Source: a virus. From it: a stretch of 35,304 nucleotides of DNA. The position numbers were made by a program, and so were the translations under genes. The stretch's first letter is position 1, and the number at the start of each line of letters is the position of its first letter. The DNA is taken from IMG/VR virus record IMGVR_UViG_3300032304_001022, positions 1 through 35,304 of that record. One strand, written 5' to 3'. Positions 17,896-29,149 of the stretch are shown in pieces. Under the pieces are notes generated by a model that was not told the origin of the DNA, ran no database searches, and saw only the letters and a program-made list of their open reading frames with translations.

Positions 17896-18743
17896 TATTT
17901 AATTTTCTCTTTTAACATGATGTATCTTTCACTATTTTCTTTATTTTTCAAATAAGCTACGAGTTCATCGTAGGTGAATGATTCATCAATGAGATCAATA
18001 AATTGATATTTTGCTTTTCCGATCTTTGTGATATATCCCTTATCAATAGCTTCGGTTATGTCTGCTTTATAATCAAAATCTTTATCAGTTACTATTGATA
18101 AAAACTTTGCAGGATTAGTTTCTATAATCTTGTTTATTTCAGATTTTAAAAACTCTTTAGTTGTTTTTGCAGGTAGTTTAACTAATGATTTAGTTTCTGC
18201 TAGGTATATTTTAATTACACCTTTCATTTTAGATTCTTTATCGTCAATTTTACCAAATTGAATATAACAATCTTTTAATACATCTGCTTTTTTACTACCT
18301 TGATTAATCTCGTAAGATTCATCTACAATAGCAAATTTATAAGTTCCTTTGTCAAATCTAGCGTCCCAAGATGGTGCAATCAAATCTTTATTAGATTTTA
18401 ACACTAAAAATTTAATATAATCATAAGGATTATTTAAATCAAGTGTCATACCATCTTTAGTGATTTTAACTCTAGTTATTTTTTCTGTTTTCCAAAAGTT
18501 TTTTTCTTTTCTATTAGGACTAAGTGCGTTTTTCTCAACACCAAGTTCACTAATTAACCAATCTATTTTGGATTCATCTGCAGGCTCTAGTACATTTACT
18601 AATCCACCAGAAGATGTTTGGGGAACTGAGTATGTTGCCCCAGTTCCCGTAAACATTATTAATCCATCATGACTTTTTGAAATTTGTTCCAACCAGCTTC
18701 CTTTTCTTACAATAGGAATAACTTTAACTTTTTTATCTTCCAT
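17895..18743 (-). CDS. Conserved head-block protein next to the major capsid protein
   Basis: A 282-residue basic protein. Early in it lies MFTGTGATYSVPQTSSGGLV (about 30-49), then a KNFWKTEKITRVKITKDGM stretch and the LDLNNPYDYIKFLVLKSNKD segment near 120-140. Proteins with this plan directly follow the major capsid gene in a number of Bacteroidota phages, in my recollection. The C-terminal third is helical and Lys-rich and may be winged-helix-like (SFTYDELVAYLKNKE). Likely a minor capsid or head-completion protein; the role is inferred from position. Confidence 0.55.
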   Translation of the reverse strand: MEDKKVKVIPIVRKGSWLEQISKSHDGLIMFTGTGATYSVPQTSSGGLVNVLEPADESKIDWLISELGVEKNALSPNRKEKNFWKTEKITRVKITKDGMTLDLNNPYDYIKFLVLKSNKDLIAPSWDARFDKGTYKFAIVDESYEINQGSKKADVLKDCYIQFGKIDDKESKMKGVIKIYLAETKSLVKLPAKTTKEFLKSEINKIIETNPAKFLSIVTDKDFDYKADITEAIDKGYITKIGKAKYQFIDLIDESFTYDELVAYLKNKENSERYIMLKEKIK

Positions 18744-18767
18744 TTTTTCTCCTTTTTAAAAATTAAA

Positions 18768-20249
18768 TTAATATACTACACCTACTTCAGCAAGTACTGC
18801 AGGTCTAAATGAAGCAGTTCTAGTAGGATCTGTAATCTTACTACCAAATGTTTCCATTCGGTGAATAGAATAACCATCTACTGGATTAGCTGCTAGTGCG
18901 AATCCTCCTTGCAACGTTGGTGCAAAAGGATTAGAACGTAAACCTGGAACAAGAGCACGAATATCGCCATTTGTACGAGATTTAACTTTTTGGATATTTG
19001 GCCCACCATTTGATGTACCCATATCAAGAATGTAATAAACACGAGATTCTGCTAAACCACCATTAGGGTGAAGAATTTTATTACGAACAGGATCATCGTT
19101 CATTGGCTCATGTTGCAAAGATACATCAATACCTTGTGGGCCTTTGAATGATAAAAACTGACCTCTAAATTCAAGAGTATTTTCACCAAGCCATTCAACT
19201 CTTTGTTGAACCATCAATGGTGTGTAATATGCAGTATAATCTTCCAATGCACGTGAGAAATCTACCATTCCCCATTCACCTGTACGTAAAGTAAATTTAC
19301 GTTCGTCTTTAGTGAGTTTATTAACACTCATATCAAGCATCATTTCTGTCAACCACTCGATATCAAACTCATTGAAGAATGCTACGTTAGTAGAATCCAT
19401 TTGTTGTTTAATACCTGCACCTTGACGAATTTCATAACCTGATTTACCACGTTGCAAATAAAGACCATCGCTAGTTTTATTTGAAGTAGCAAACATCAAA
19501 GCACGAGAAATAGATTCACGGAATTGTGATTCAAACTCGTAATCTGCGTATTGCATCCATGTAGTATAAGTTTTACCTTTTACTTTCCATGAGAATGATA
19601 CTGGTTTAGCAATCATGTTACCAGGACGAGTATCTTCCATACGAACCATAGAGAATGCATTAATCATACTAAATGGAGAAGTATAATTTACAGTTCCACC
19701 CTTAGATGAAAGTGTACGTTCTACTGGGTTCCATTCTTTAGAGAAACGCTTACCATAGATAAGTTCATCATAAGGAATAAACAAATCAGGATCGTTTGTA
19801 AACAATTCACATTCATAGTGAATCTCAGAGCCTACAAACAATGGTTCTGCTAAAATACGTACTGGATAACGTTCATTTTTTTCACCAACAATCATATCTG
19901 TATCAGAAAAATAATTTTCTGCAAATACAAGTGTGAAACGTGAACCACCAATACCTGGTTTATCAGTTGCTGTTACAGCTGTACCGTTAATTTCTGCTCT
20001 AATAAGTGGTACGTTCTTACGTGAGTTACCTTGAAGCATCCAACGAAAATCTTCGTCAGAATCCAAAGTTAATACTGGAAATTGAGATAGATAAGTATCT
20101 AAGTCCATTCCATTGTTAATCTGGTGAATAAGTGTCACTAGATCACTAGCCTTTTGTACATCAATAGCAAAGATGTTGTACAAGTGATTGTCGGTTGTTA
20201 AACCAGACCAATCTGTAGGAGTTGTTTCTTGTAATGCGTTAAATGACAT
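18768..20249 (-). CDS. Major capsid protein (crAss-like, HK97 fold)
   Basis: A 493-residue protein that builds the icosahedral shell. The segment KRFSKEWNPVERTLSSKGG and then VNYTSPFSMINAFSMVRMED (about 167-205) is the most recognisable stretch of crAss-like capsid proteins. Length is normal for the family, with no extra domain. It follows the scaffold gene by 20 bases in an operon driven from 21354-21385. The DNA is less AT-biased than its surroundings and rich in frequently used codons, as expected of the most abundant virion protein. It is a plausible client of the chaperonin pair at 26857-28851. Confidence 0.9.
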   Translation of the reverse strand: MSFNALQETTPTDWSGLTTDNHLYNIFAIDVQKASDLVTLIHQINNGMDLDTYLSQFPVLTLDSDEDFRWMLQGNSRKNVPLIRAEINGTAVTATDKPGIGGSRFTLVFAENYFSDTDMIVGEKNERYPVRILAEPLFVGSEIHYECELFTNDPDLFIPYDELIYGKRFSKEWNPVERTLSSKGGTVNYTSPFSMINAFSMVRMEDTRPGNMIAKPVSFSWKVKGKTYTTWMQYADYEFESQFRESISRALMFATSNKTSDGLYLQRGKSGYEIRQGAGIKQQMDSTNVAFFNEFDIEWLTEMMLDMSVNKLTKDERKFTLRTGEWGMVDFSRALEDYTAYYTPLMVQQRVEWLGENTLEFRGQFLSFKGPQGIDVSLQHEPMNDDPVRNKILHPNGGLAESRVYYILDMGTSNGGPNIQKVKSRTNGDIRALVPGLRSNPFAPTLQGGFALAANPVDGYSIHRMETFGSKITDPTRTASFRPAVLAEVGVVY

Positions 20250-20269
20250 TTTTATTTATTTTAAAAGTT

Positions 20270-21346
20270 TTAAATTTTCATTGTAGGAATACTTCCAAAT
20301 GATTGAAGTATTTCTTTAGCTTTATCTCCAGGAGTAGATTTATTAGTACTCTTATTGAAGAAATCAGAAGATTGAATAGAATTAGTTAATTCTTCAACTG
20401 ATTTTCTTTTACCTGCATTTAGTAGTTTATCAAACTTACCATCAAATACACCTAGTTCATCTAATAAATTAAGTGTAATTTCAAATTGAATTGGGTCTTT
20501 CATTCGTTTTAAACCAACGTGTGAGATAGGTACACCATTTTCAACTTTTGCAGGAGTAGTAATTTTCTGATAAATTTTTTCTTTCATTTTATCAGTTACT
20601 TCCATACCTGGAATAAATTCTTTTGTTTCAAATACTCTTTTCTTTAAGTTAGATAAATCCTCTTCGTATTTTTTAACTTGATTTTCTTTTTCAGCTTTAG
20701 CTCTTTCAACTTTAGCTTCTTCTTCTTTTGATCTACGTTCTTTGAGTTTATCTAAAAAGTTAATTGCCTTTGATTTTAATTTATCTTGATCTTTAAGATA
20801 TTCTATTTGATCTTCAATATCATCATCACTTAATCCTGTTTCTTTCAAGTACAATGTTACTATGTTTTCTTGAATAGCTTCATCGACACTAAGTGAATCA
20901 ACTGATACCTTTTCTAATTCAAACGCCTTTTGCGTTAATTCCATTGCTTCTTCTTCATTTAATCCTTTATTTAGCAATGTGATATATTTCTGAGCTTCTG
21001 GTGTATATCCTGATAATTTAGATTCAGCAATCTTATTTGCATAATTTGCTACTTTATCTACTAAAGTATCGATAGTGCCATCGTAATCAGTTAAATCTTC
21101 TTCTGAAAAAAAGCCTTCCTCTTGAAGGACTTTTGCGAAAAGATGTAAAGGAGAATTATTATCGGAAGAAGAACCATCGTTTCCTAAATCATCAGGAGGA
21201 AGGTTATTATTATCTTCATTATCATTATCAAGATTTACATCTTGAATATTATCGTCTTGATTATTGTCATTATTTGAATCATTATTGTTGTTCAATGCTG
21301 ATTCCAAAATGTTAAAATCTAAGTCTTTTAATGCGTTATTTTCCAT
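20270..21346 (-). CDS. Probable capsid scaffolding protein
   Basis: A 358-residue, highly charged protein between portal and major capsid genes, the classic scaffold position. Residues about 15-65 are a low-complexity Asn/Asp tract. A Lys/Glu-rich coiled coil spans about 185-245 (KLKERRSKEEEAKVERAKAE), as in scaffolds that guide capsid assembly and are then lost. The C-terminus (FFNKSTNKSTPGDKAKEI) is short and basic-polar, perhaps the capsid contact. No protease motif is seen, so an S14/U9-type fusion is unlikely. It is first behind its own promoter, giving scaffold and capsid joint control. Confidence 0.7.
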   Translation of the reverse strand: MENNALKDLDFNILESALNNNNDSNNDNNQDDNIQDVNLDNDNEDNNNLPPDDLGNDGSSSDNNSPLHLFAKVLQEEGFFSEEDLTDYDGTIDTLVDKVANYANKIAESKLSGYTPEAQKYITLLNKGLNEEEAMELTQKAFELEKVSVDSLSVDEAIQENIVTLYLKETGLSDDDIEDQIEYLKDQDKLKSKAINFLDKLKERRSKEEEAKVERAKAEKENQVKKYEEDLSNLKKRVFETKEFIPGMEVTDKMKEKIYQKITTPAKVENGVPISHVGLKRMKDPIQFEITLNLLDELGVFDGKFDKLLNAGKRKSVEELTNSIQSSDFFNKSTNKSTPGDKAKEILQSFGSIPTMKI

Positions 21347-21353
21347 TTTTTTA

Positions 21354-21385
21354 CAAATTTAATGTTATTATATTTAATAAGTCAA
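21354..21385 (-). promoter_or_regulatory. Late promoter of the scaffold-capsid operon, TTGACT-N18-TAAATTTG
   Basis: On the minus strand TTGACT (21385-21380) and TAAATTTG (21361-21354) are 18 bases apart, the same geometry as at 2081-2112 and 29977-30008. The -7 box ends 8 bases before the scaffold ATG (21346), so the RNA may be leaderless or nearly so. Confidence 0.7.
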
Positions 21386-21429
21386 CTAAAACCTAATATA
21401 TTTTGTTATAATTATTTAAAACTAATCGA

Positions 21430-23898
21430 TTATTTTGAACTAGATTTTTTAATCTTTTGAACAGAAATCTGTTTTTCTTTGAGTTCTTTATCTTGTTCTA
21501 GTTTTTTATAACTTAATTCCTTATCGTCTTTTAACTTATTTCTCTTTAGTGCAAGTTCTTCTTCTTGTTTTTGTTTTTTAAGTTCAAATTCTTTCAACTT
21601 TAAATTTACTTCATCCATATTAACTTCATCTGAAGATAATTGTTTTTCAAGTAATTTAGTTGCTCTATCTTCTTCTGCTTGTATTCTTATAGCTAAAATG
21701 TCATGCATTTGTTCATCTTCTCTCTTATCTATTTCATACTGTCTTGCTTCATTTTGAGCTTGAATATTAGCATCAGTTATTTCTTTTTCATGTTGACGAT
21801 TAGCCTCAGCCTCTTTTTCAACTTGTAATTGTTTCTTTTCTTCAGCAGTTTCAATGATTTTAGTCATATCGTATATACTATTAGAATGTAACAATTGAAT
21901 TAATTCTTTAAATCCAATCATTTGGTTCTGCATAGCAGCGTGAGCTAATTGTTTAACAGATTGTTCAAATTCAATATACTTATTTGATGTAGTTAAGAAT
22001 ATATCAAAATCACTTGAATTTAATTCAGATACATCTACTTTAGATGTTTTAACTGATAAATCATCGAGTATATAGTTCAAACGTAAATCTGTTTCGTTTC
22101 TTAAACAATATTTAGCTGTTTCTAAAAGTGTAGATAAAACTTTAAGTTTTACATATTCATGTAGACCAAACCATGATTCTGTAATATGTGAAGATTGTGT
22201 TACAGATCTTTCTACGTTACCTACTGATTCTCTAGTTTCAATTTGCCCTTGTCTTTGTTCAGTTACACCTGATATATTACCAACTTGTCTTTCTATATAT
22301 TGTAACATAGAAATATTAGATTGGATATAATCACCTACAGATTTGGTTTCCATAACTCTACCACCAAATGTATTATTTAAACTTCCTGCAATTTGTCCTC
22401 GAGCAGGGCCTTTTTTAATTTCACTAGTTGGATCTACGAATGCGTAACCTAATACTTCTGCATATTGTAACCATTTTTCTGGTTCCCATCCATCAGGTAT
22501 AACGGATGTATTTATTTCAAATATAGGGAATTTAAATCTAGCAAAACCTAATTCTGCACGATACATAAATATGTTGAACAGATATTGATATGGTTTCATT
22601 TGATCGTATAGAGATCTAGCTCTATTATCATTTACATTGTAAGCTGCACCAACGTAACCACTTTTACACAATGATGGATTATTCATATTTCTAAATTGTA
22701 CTGGTTTAGGTTGTATTCTAACAAATATATTATCTGCTATTTTAATACCTTCCCAATATTCATTAATCCATAACCATGTTACTTTTTCTCCAACACTTTG
22801 ATCTACTGGGTAACGTTCATCAACAAATTTAACTTGTTCTTGACCAAATTCATCTAAACTAGTTAATTTACCAACTTTACGTTTTGATTTCCATGTTAAT
22901 CTCTGAACAAGAATGTTGCCATTAGAGTCAAAAGGATGAAACATAGTTGTGTGTATATTATCAAATACAGGTATATCTATTGGTGTTCCACTGAAAAAAT
23001 CTGCTTTCAATGTAGGATGAAAGTTTCTATAATTAACTATTTCATTTTTAGGATTACCAGATGATCCTCCACCAAATGTTTTTTTTATGTTATCTTCAAG
23101 TTCTTTAATTTCAGTATCTTTTAATTCTTCGTGAAATTCATCAATTATTTGACCAAATGAATAATAACCTACTTCTAATATTAAATCTGCTTCATCTATA
23201 AAATTGCTTACACCATTACCATATACAAATATATTTAATGGGTTACATTTTACAACTTTAGGTTGACCAGATACAATATCTATTCTGTAATATTCTTCAC
23301 CTGCAATAAGAGCATCCTCAAATCCTCTATTAAATTTATATTTCAAATCTTGTTCTTGATAATAATAATTTAATAGTGAAGATGCCATTTTTGACAATGA
23401 ATCTTGATAATCATATTTGTAATAGTTTTGAATAGATGATAACTTTGCTTTTATTGTAGCTTCATTTGTGTTACCTTTTTCCATTTCTTCTTTAATAGTA
23501 GATTCAAGCATTCCTTGAATATCTTCCATTAATTTACTTTCTTTCTTAGATATAACACCTGGATTTGTTGAAACAACTCTCCATTCAAATCTACGCTTTT
23601 GTTCTTCTCCTAATAGTAATTTAATTTTAGGGTTACACAATGGGTAATTTTGCATAGTTGCAGGAAATGTATTCATATCAAACCCTAAAGGTGAGCATAC
23701 ACTTTCTACATCTTTTAAATCAATTACATCATTGTATAGATCATAATTCTTCTTTTTATTATAATATGTTTGTCTAATTCTTGAATCAGACGTTAACGTT
23801 AATTGTATTCCACCTTCTACACATTCTTTACCCCATTTAGAAGTTTTTTGACTAAAAGGTAATTTTTGTCCTGGAAATATTTTCGATACTTGTTCCAT
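21430..23898 (-). CDS. Portal protein
   Basis: An 822-residue protein forming the dodecameric DNA channel at one capsid vertex. It follows TerL, and GNVERSVTQSSHITE (around residue 555), then helices with WFGLHEYVKLK, is typical of crAss-like portals. The last 150 residues (about 670-822) form a long Lys/Glu/Gln-rich coiled coil, probably the barrel or a disordered tail inside the head. Length matches crAss-like portals, longer than most other podoviral ones. The start at 23898 lies 47 bases inside the TerL gene, so translation of the two is likely coupled. It is the last gene before the promoter at 21354-21385. Confidence 0.9.
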   Translation of the reverse strand: MEQVSKIFPGQKLPFSQKTSKWGKECVEGGIQLTLTSDSRIRQTYYNKKKNYDLYNDVIDLKDVESVCSPLGFDMNTFPATMQNYPLCNPKIKLLLGEEQKRRFEWRVVSTNPGVISKKESKLMEDIQGMLESTIKEEMEKGNTNEATIKAKLSSIQNYYKYDYQDSLSKMASSLLNYYYQEQDLKYKFNRGFEDALIAGEEYYRIDIVSGQPKVVKCNPLNIFVYGNGVSNFIDEADLILEVGYYSFGQIIDEFHEELKDTEIKELEDNIKKTFGGGSSGNPKNEIVNYRNFHPTLKADFFSGTPIDIPVFDNIHTTMFHPFDSNGNILVQRLTWKSKRKVGKLTSLDEFGQEQVKFVDERYPVDQSVGEKVTWLWINEYWEGIKIADNIFVRIQPKPVQFRNMNNPSLCKSGYVGAAYNVNDNRARSLYDQMKPYQYLFNIFMYRAELGFARFKFPIFEINTSVIPDGWEPEKWLQYAEVLGYAFVDPTSEIKKGPARGQIAGSLNNTFGGRVMETKSVGDYIQSNISMLQYIERQVGNISGVTEQRQGQIETRESVGNVERSVTQSSHITESWFGLHEYVKLKVLSTLLETAKYCLRNETDLRLNYILDDLSVKTSKVDVSELNSSDFDIFLTTSNKYIEFEQSVKQLAHAAMQNQMIGFKELIQLLHSNSIYDMTKIIETAEEKKQLQVEKEAEANRQHEKEITDANIQAQNEARQYEIDKREDEQMHDILAIRIQAEEDRATKLLEKQLSSDEVNMDEVNLKLKEFELKKQKQEEELALKRNKLKDDKELSYKKLEQDKELKEKQISVQKIKKSSSK

Positions 23899-26068
23899 TT
23901 ATTCTATCATTTAAAAATTTTTTATATTTATCTGAGTTATTTTCTATAGGTTTTTCTAAATCTATATTTATTTTTAATTTATCTTCTAATGCAATTAATG
24001 CCATTCCCATTGCTGATATTCTGTCGAAGTTACCATCTGGGTTCCATGTTATTAATTCTTCTAAAAAAGCAGGTGTTTTAATATGGCTGAGGTTAGCTAA
24101 TTCTGGATTACTAAACATAGGTTCCATTAACCATTGTTTAATTAGATTTCTAGCCCATTGATTTACCTGCAACGAAGCAGGTGTACCTACAGCTTTATTT
24201 CCTGTTAATCTTGATTTAGAGATAATACTTTGTTCTTTTAATATTTTGGGTGTATCAATTAATAAATAAGTAGAATTAGTGTTTTCAAAATACTGCCATA
24301 AACCTTTTTTAGCATTTTCGTAATTGCATTTAGCATTATAAAATATTAGTAATCTTCTTAGATTTTCCCAATATTCTTTAGCTGTTTCGTGCCTAGCTGT
24401 GTATTCTGCTACTATTCTTCTTGTTAATTTATTAATTATAAAAGCTGATTGTAAAGAACCTTTTAAATCATCATCGTCTACTGGGTCGCAACCTGCTATA
24501 TATATACCTGAAGGTATTTCTCCATGTACATTATATACTGGTCTTTCAAATATTTCTACGCAACCTTGAGAGAATGATGTTACTTTATGAGGGTGAGTTC
24601 TAATAGGTTTATCTTCTGTTCTTTTAAATGTGTATTCTCCTTTTTCATTTATTACAACAAAACCCTTTTCTGTTTCATCTAATTCTTTACGATCTGCTTC
24701 TAATTCACTTAATCTATTTTTTAGATCTATTGTTGGGAAAAATATACCTTCTATTGTTAAAAACATATGTGATGGTAATCTTGGATTATTAATTAATTCC
24801 ATTGCTTGTTTAAGCTTATCACCTTTTGTTTTTTCAAATTCGTTATTTAAGAATTTCTCTGCTTTTTCCCAATTTGTTACTAATAATTCTCCTTCTTTAA
24901 ATTGATTTAAACCTAAGTGTTTAGGTATAAAATAACCAATTTTACCTTTGTGTTCATATACATCGTCAAATTCTAAACAGTTATATGTAGCAGGACTATT
25001 AAATATTGTTTTAGTATAATTTAATGCTACACCTTTTGATAAACCGCCTGTACCAAACATATAGATAGAACCAAACTGTCTACCAGACTGAGATACAGAT
25101 TCTTTTAATGCACCTAGTGTTTCTTCGATATTATCCATGAAACCAACCTCTTCTATTAGAACAAGTGATGCACGTAAACCGTTACCTGCTAATGGATTAT
25201 CTTTAAATGTAACATGGTGTATTTTACTTTTTACTTTATCATCTTCTAAAGATCTATAAGTTTTACCAGGTTGTAAAGAACCTTCTGTTTGAACCATAAA
25301 AGGTGATTCATAAGTTACACCTCTGTATTCAACTTTTCCTGGTAAATTATCAAAACCTAATTTGAATTTAGATAATAAATCAGAAGAATACTTAGTGTGT
25401 ATAGCACCTATAAGTGTATCAGAAGTTAGATATTGTTTACTTTGTTTAGCTTCAAGATATAAATCATAATCATATGCACCATCAAATAAGAAGTTATGTG
25501 CTATCATATTAGCTGCCCAATAAGATTTACCACCTTCTCGACATTCTAAGTCTATAACGTTTTTAGCTTCATTTTGGAATAATGGTTTACCATAGTTACT
25601 TTTATGTTGTCTAGCTAAATAAGTTCTAGGATGTTCATATGTTTTATTTAAATCTTCTTCTCTTATGTATCCACTTCTAATATACGTATCTAATAATTTA
25701 TCTTCTTCTAATTTCTTCTTAGATGAATATGTTAATAATTCATTACAAGTAACTTCAGGATCGTCTGCAAAACCACTAAATCCTCTTGCTTCAACTGCTA
25801 TTCTTCCTTTATCCCATTCTAAATCTCTGCATAGAGGTCTACCTAGTTTTTTACCTGCGTTACCTTTACCACCTAATAGTATATGAAATACATTTACGTA
25901 AAAATATAATACACCTGGCATCCACCAACCATCTATCCATTTACCTTCTATAGAGTTTCTTTTTTGTTCTTTATAATAAGATATTCTCTCAAAGTGTTGA
26001 GATATAGGATTGAATACTGGATATTCATCTATTATAAATTCTTTAGTATTAGGAGGAACTATTATCAT
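23852..26068 (-). CDS. terL: Terminase large subunit (TerL)
   Basis: A 738-residue packaging motor with an N-terminal ATPase and a C-terminal RNase H-like nuclease. Visible motifs: Walker A-like CREGGKS (176-182), Walker B LVLIEE (302-307) with the catalytic Glu, coupling motif FGTGG (338-342), and nuclease start IAGCDPVDDDD (524-534) with metal-binding Asp at 528. It translocates DNA into the capsid through the portal and cuts the concatemer. The portal start overlaps its 3' end by 47 bases. No classical small terminase gene is recognised; the 174-residue gene upstream is a candidate. Length is at the high end for TerL but usual for crAss-like phages. Confidence 0.93.
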   Translation of the reverse strand: MIIVPPNTKEFIIDEYPVFNPISQHFERISYYKEQKRNSIEGKWIDGWWMPGVLYFYVNVFHILLGGKGNAGKKLGRPLCRDLEWDKGRIAVEARGFSGFADDPEVTCNELLTYSSKKKLEEDKLLDTYIRSGYIREEDLNKTYEHPRTYLARQHKSNYGKPLFQNEAKNVIDLECREGGKSYWAANMIAHNFLFDGAYDYDLYLEAKQSKQYLTSDTLIGAIHTKYSSDLLSKFKLGFDNLPGKVEYRGVTYESPFMVQTEGSLQPGKTYRSLEDDKVKSKIHHVTFKDNPLAGNGLRASLVLIEEVGFMDNIEETLGALKESVSQSGRQFGSIYMFGTGGLSKGVALNYTKTIFNSPATYNCLEFDDVYEHKGKIGYFIPKHLGLNQFKEGELLVTNWEKAEKFLNNEFEKTKGDKLKQAMELINNPRLPSHMFLTIEGIFFPTIDLKNRLSELEADRKELDETEKGFVVINEKGEYTFKRTEDKPIRTHPHKVTSFSQGCVEIFERPVYNVHGEIPSGIYIAGCDPVDDDDLKGSLQSAFIINKLTRRIVAEYTARHETAKEYWENLRRLLIFYNAKCNYENAKKGLWQYFENTNSTYLLIDTPKILKEQSIISKSRLTGNKAVGTPASLQVNQWARNLIKQWLMEPMFSNPELANLSHIKTPAFLEELITWNPDGNFDRISAMGMALIALEDKLKINIDLEKPIENNSDKYKKFLNDRINGTSIENISRTKITF

Positions 26069-26071
26069 ATA

Positions 26072-26329
26072 TTATTTATATTTTTCAAATAACCAAGCAT
26101 CTTTTACTTCTTGGTAAGATTCAGTAGTATCTACAATACTTCCTGTTTTTAATGTTATTTGTGTTTTATTTTCATCTATAAGCATAATAGATTCAATATC
26201 TAAAATATCTAAACAAATTTTAGAATCGTGTTTTTCTGGTTCAATACCCATTCGTTCGGCTTCTTCCATTTCTGTAATCAACATTACTGTTGTACCAAAC
26301 TCATACATTGTTTCTTTTACTTTTTTCAT
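26072..26329 (-). CDS. Unrecognised 85-residue protein before TerL
   Basis: A small acidic protein three bases upstream of TerL. Residues about 1-25 look helical, and the rest may be a small beta barrel (ESIMLIDENKTQITLKTGSI). No family is recognised. Location between the 174-residue gene and TerL suggests a packaging or chaperonin-linked accessory role, by context only. Confidence 0.55.
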   Translation of the reverse strand: MKKVKETMYEFGTTVMLITEMEEAERMGIEPEKHDSKICLDILDIESIMLIDENKTQITLKTGSIVDTTESYQEVKDAWLFEKYK

Positions 26330-26330
26330 A

Positions 26331-26855
26331 TTATATATCTGTTACAAATTTTCTATTTGATTTATCGTCATCATCATTTTCTAATTCTAATGATTCAGCA
26401 ATTATCTTATATGTTTGAAATAACTTAGGATAGTTAGCTAACATTGTATCTAATTCTTTTGCTGTATCTATAGAAAATGGTGTATTTGCTATAAATTCAT
26501 CACGTTCTTTCATTTTTAACTCCCAATTAGCCATTGATCTCATAGCTTGAGATAATGCAAATTTTTTATATGCTTCCATTAAAGTATAGATCTTTGGGTT
26601 ATCCCAATCAAATTTATTATCTTTAATAAAATGTTTTGCTAATTGTTCTTTTTTTTCATCTATAGGAATATTCCTAAATTGATTATGTTTAGATTTATCT
26701 AAAAGTAAAGCGATAGCCCACATTACTTGTGAGCTATCATTTTTACTTCTTGATTTATCGTTTTTATAATAATCTTTGAATGTATCATATAATTTAAACT
26801 GAGGGTTCATTTCCCAAAAGTTTACATCTGTATCAAAGTTATTTAAAATATTCAT
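26331..26855 (-). CDS. Conserved helical protein upstream of TerL; small-terminase candidate
   Basis: A 174-residue, mostly helical protein. It contains SQVMWAIALLLDKSKHNQFR (about 42-61), a helical middle with MRSMANWELKMKERDEFIAN (about 106-125), and an acidic end with DDDDKSNRKFVTDI. I have a memory of this kind of protein (MWAI..L then W-E-rich helix) in several large tailed phages, but of no established function. It lies two genes before TerL, where small terminase subunits often sit. The helical character and length would suit a small terminase, but no helix-turn-helix is obvious. Confidence 0.55.
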   Translation of the reverse strand: MNILNNFDTDVNFWEMNPQFKLYDTFKDYYKNDKSRSKNDSSQVMWAIALLLDKSKHNQFRNIPIDEKKEQLAKHFIKDNKFDWDNPKIYTLMEAYKKFALSQAMRSMANWELKMKERDEFIANTPFSIDTAKELDTMLANYPKLFQTYKIIAESLELENDDDDKSNRKFVTDI

Positions 26856-26856
26856 G

Positions 26857-28497
<1,641 letters not shown>

Positions 28498-28851
28498 TTA
28501 TTTTAATGTTGTTATAATTGCTCTATCAGGAATTGCTTGATAAACTATATTATCATAAATTACAGGATAAAAGGAACTAGCCATAGCAGGATTAATAGTA
28601 ATTGTTTTTCCTTCTACTGCTCGTTTACAATCGTCACCTGCAGCAAGAACTACAAATTGATTATTAAACATTTGCTTTTCTTTCAATGTATCTTCTGAAG
28701 TAATGCCAATAAGTTCATCTTCTTCTGAATCATCTTCTGTTTTCTGATAAATTACAAAGTAATCACCATAGAATGTTTCTGTTTTATCAAACCACAATTT
28801 TTTAGCTTCCTCGAACGTTTTAGTGTTCTTTAATTCAATCATTTTACTCAT
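28498..28851 (-). CDS. GroES-like co-chaperonin (divergent)
   Basis: A 117-residue protein directly before GroEL. An N-terminal extension (1-29) precedes a GroES-like barrel: GDYFVIYQKTEDD (29-41), an acidic stretch with ELIGI in the place of the mobile loop GGIVL (about 46-50), FVVLAAGDD (66-74) for the VVAVGxG strand, EGKTITINP (80-88) for the V-K-x-GD strand, and YDNIVYQAIPDRAIITTL (99-116) for the final EYLIxxExDIL strand. Identity to bacterial GroES is weak; strand order and gene pairing carry the call. T4 gp31 is a known phage GroES substitute with similarly low similarity. It would cap the phage ring, or perhaps the host one. Confidence 0.68.
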   Translation of the reverse strand: MSKMIELKNTKTFEEAKKLWFDKTETFYGDYFVIYQKTEDDSEEDELIGITSEDTLKEKQMFNNQFVVLAAGDDCKRAVEGKTITINPAMASSFYPVIYDNIVYQAIPDRAIITTLK

Positions 28852-29149
28852 TTTCTTTATTATTTTTTATTAATGTTTTACCTTTTGTTTTACCAATCCA
28901 TATTGGTTTACCTTGTATTAGAACCACTTCTTGTTTATCATTCATTAATGGAATTAACTCTGATGATACATGTTCTAGTGTTCTTCTTTTCTTCTTTAAC
29001 TTTTCTAAGTGTTTAATTACACTTCTACGAATCTTGTATTCTTCAAAAGTTTCATCATCTAATCTACTATTGGAGTATGAACTATATATTTCAATAGTTT
29101 CTACTTGTTTAGTAGTTTTGTTCATTCTTTCAAGCTTTATCTTTTCCAT
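28844..29149 (-). CDS. Unrecognised basic 101-residue protein
   Basis: A strongly basic protein with a Lys/Arg-rich helical middle (EYKIRRSVIKHLEKLKKKRR, about 38-57) and a short beta C-terminus (KQEVVLIQGKPIWIGKTKGK). It overlaps the GroES-like gene by 8 bases and the HU-like gene by 20. Charge suggests nucleic-acid binding, but there is no motif that proves it. Confidence 0.5.
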   Translation of the reverse strand: MEKIKLERMNKTTKQVETIEIYSSYSNSRLDDETFEEYKIRRSVIKHLEKLKKKRRTLEHVSSELIPLMNDKQEVVLIQGKPIWIGKTKGKTLIKNNKENE

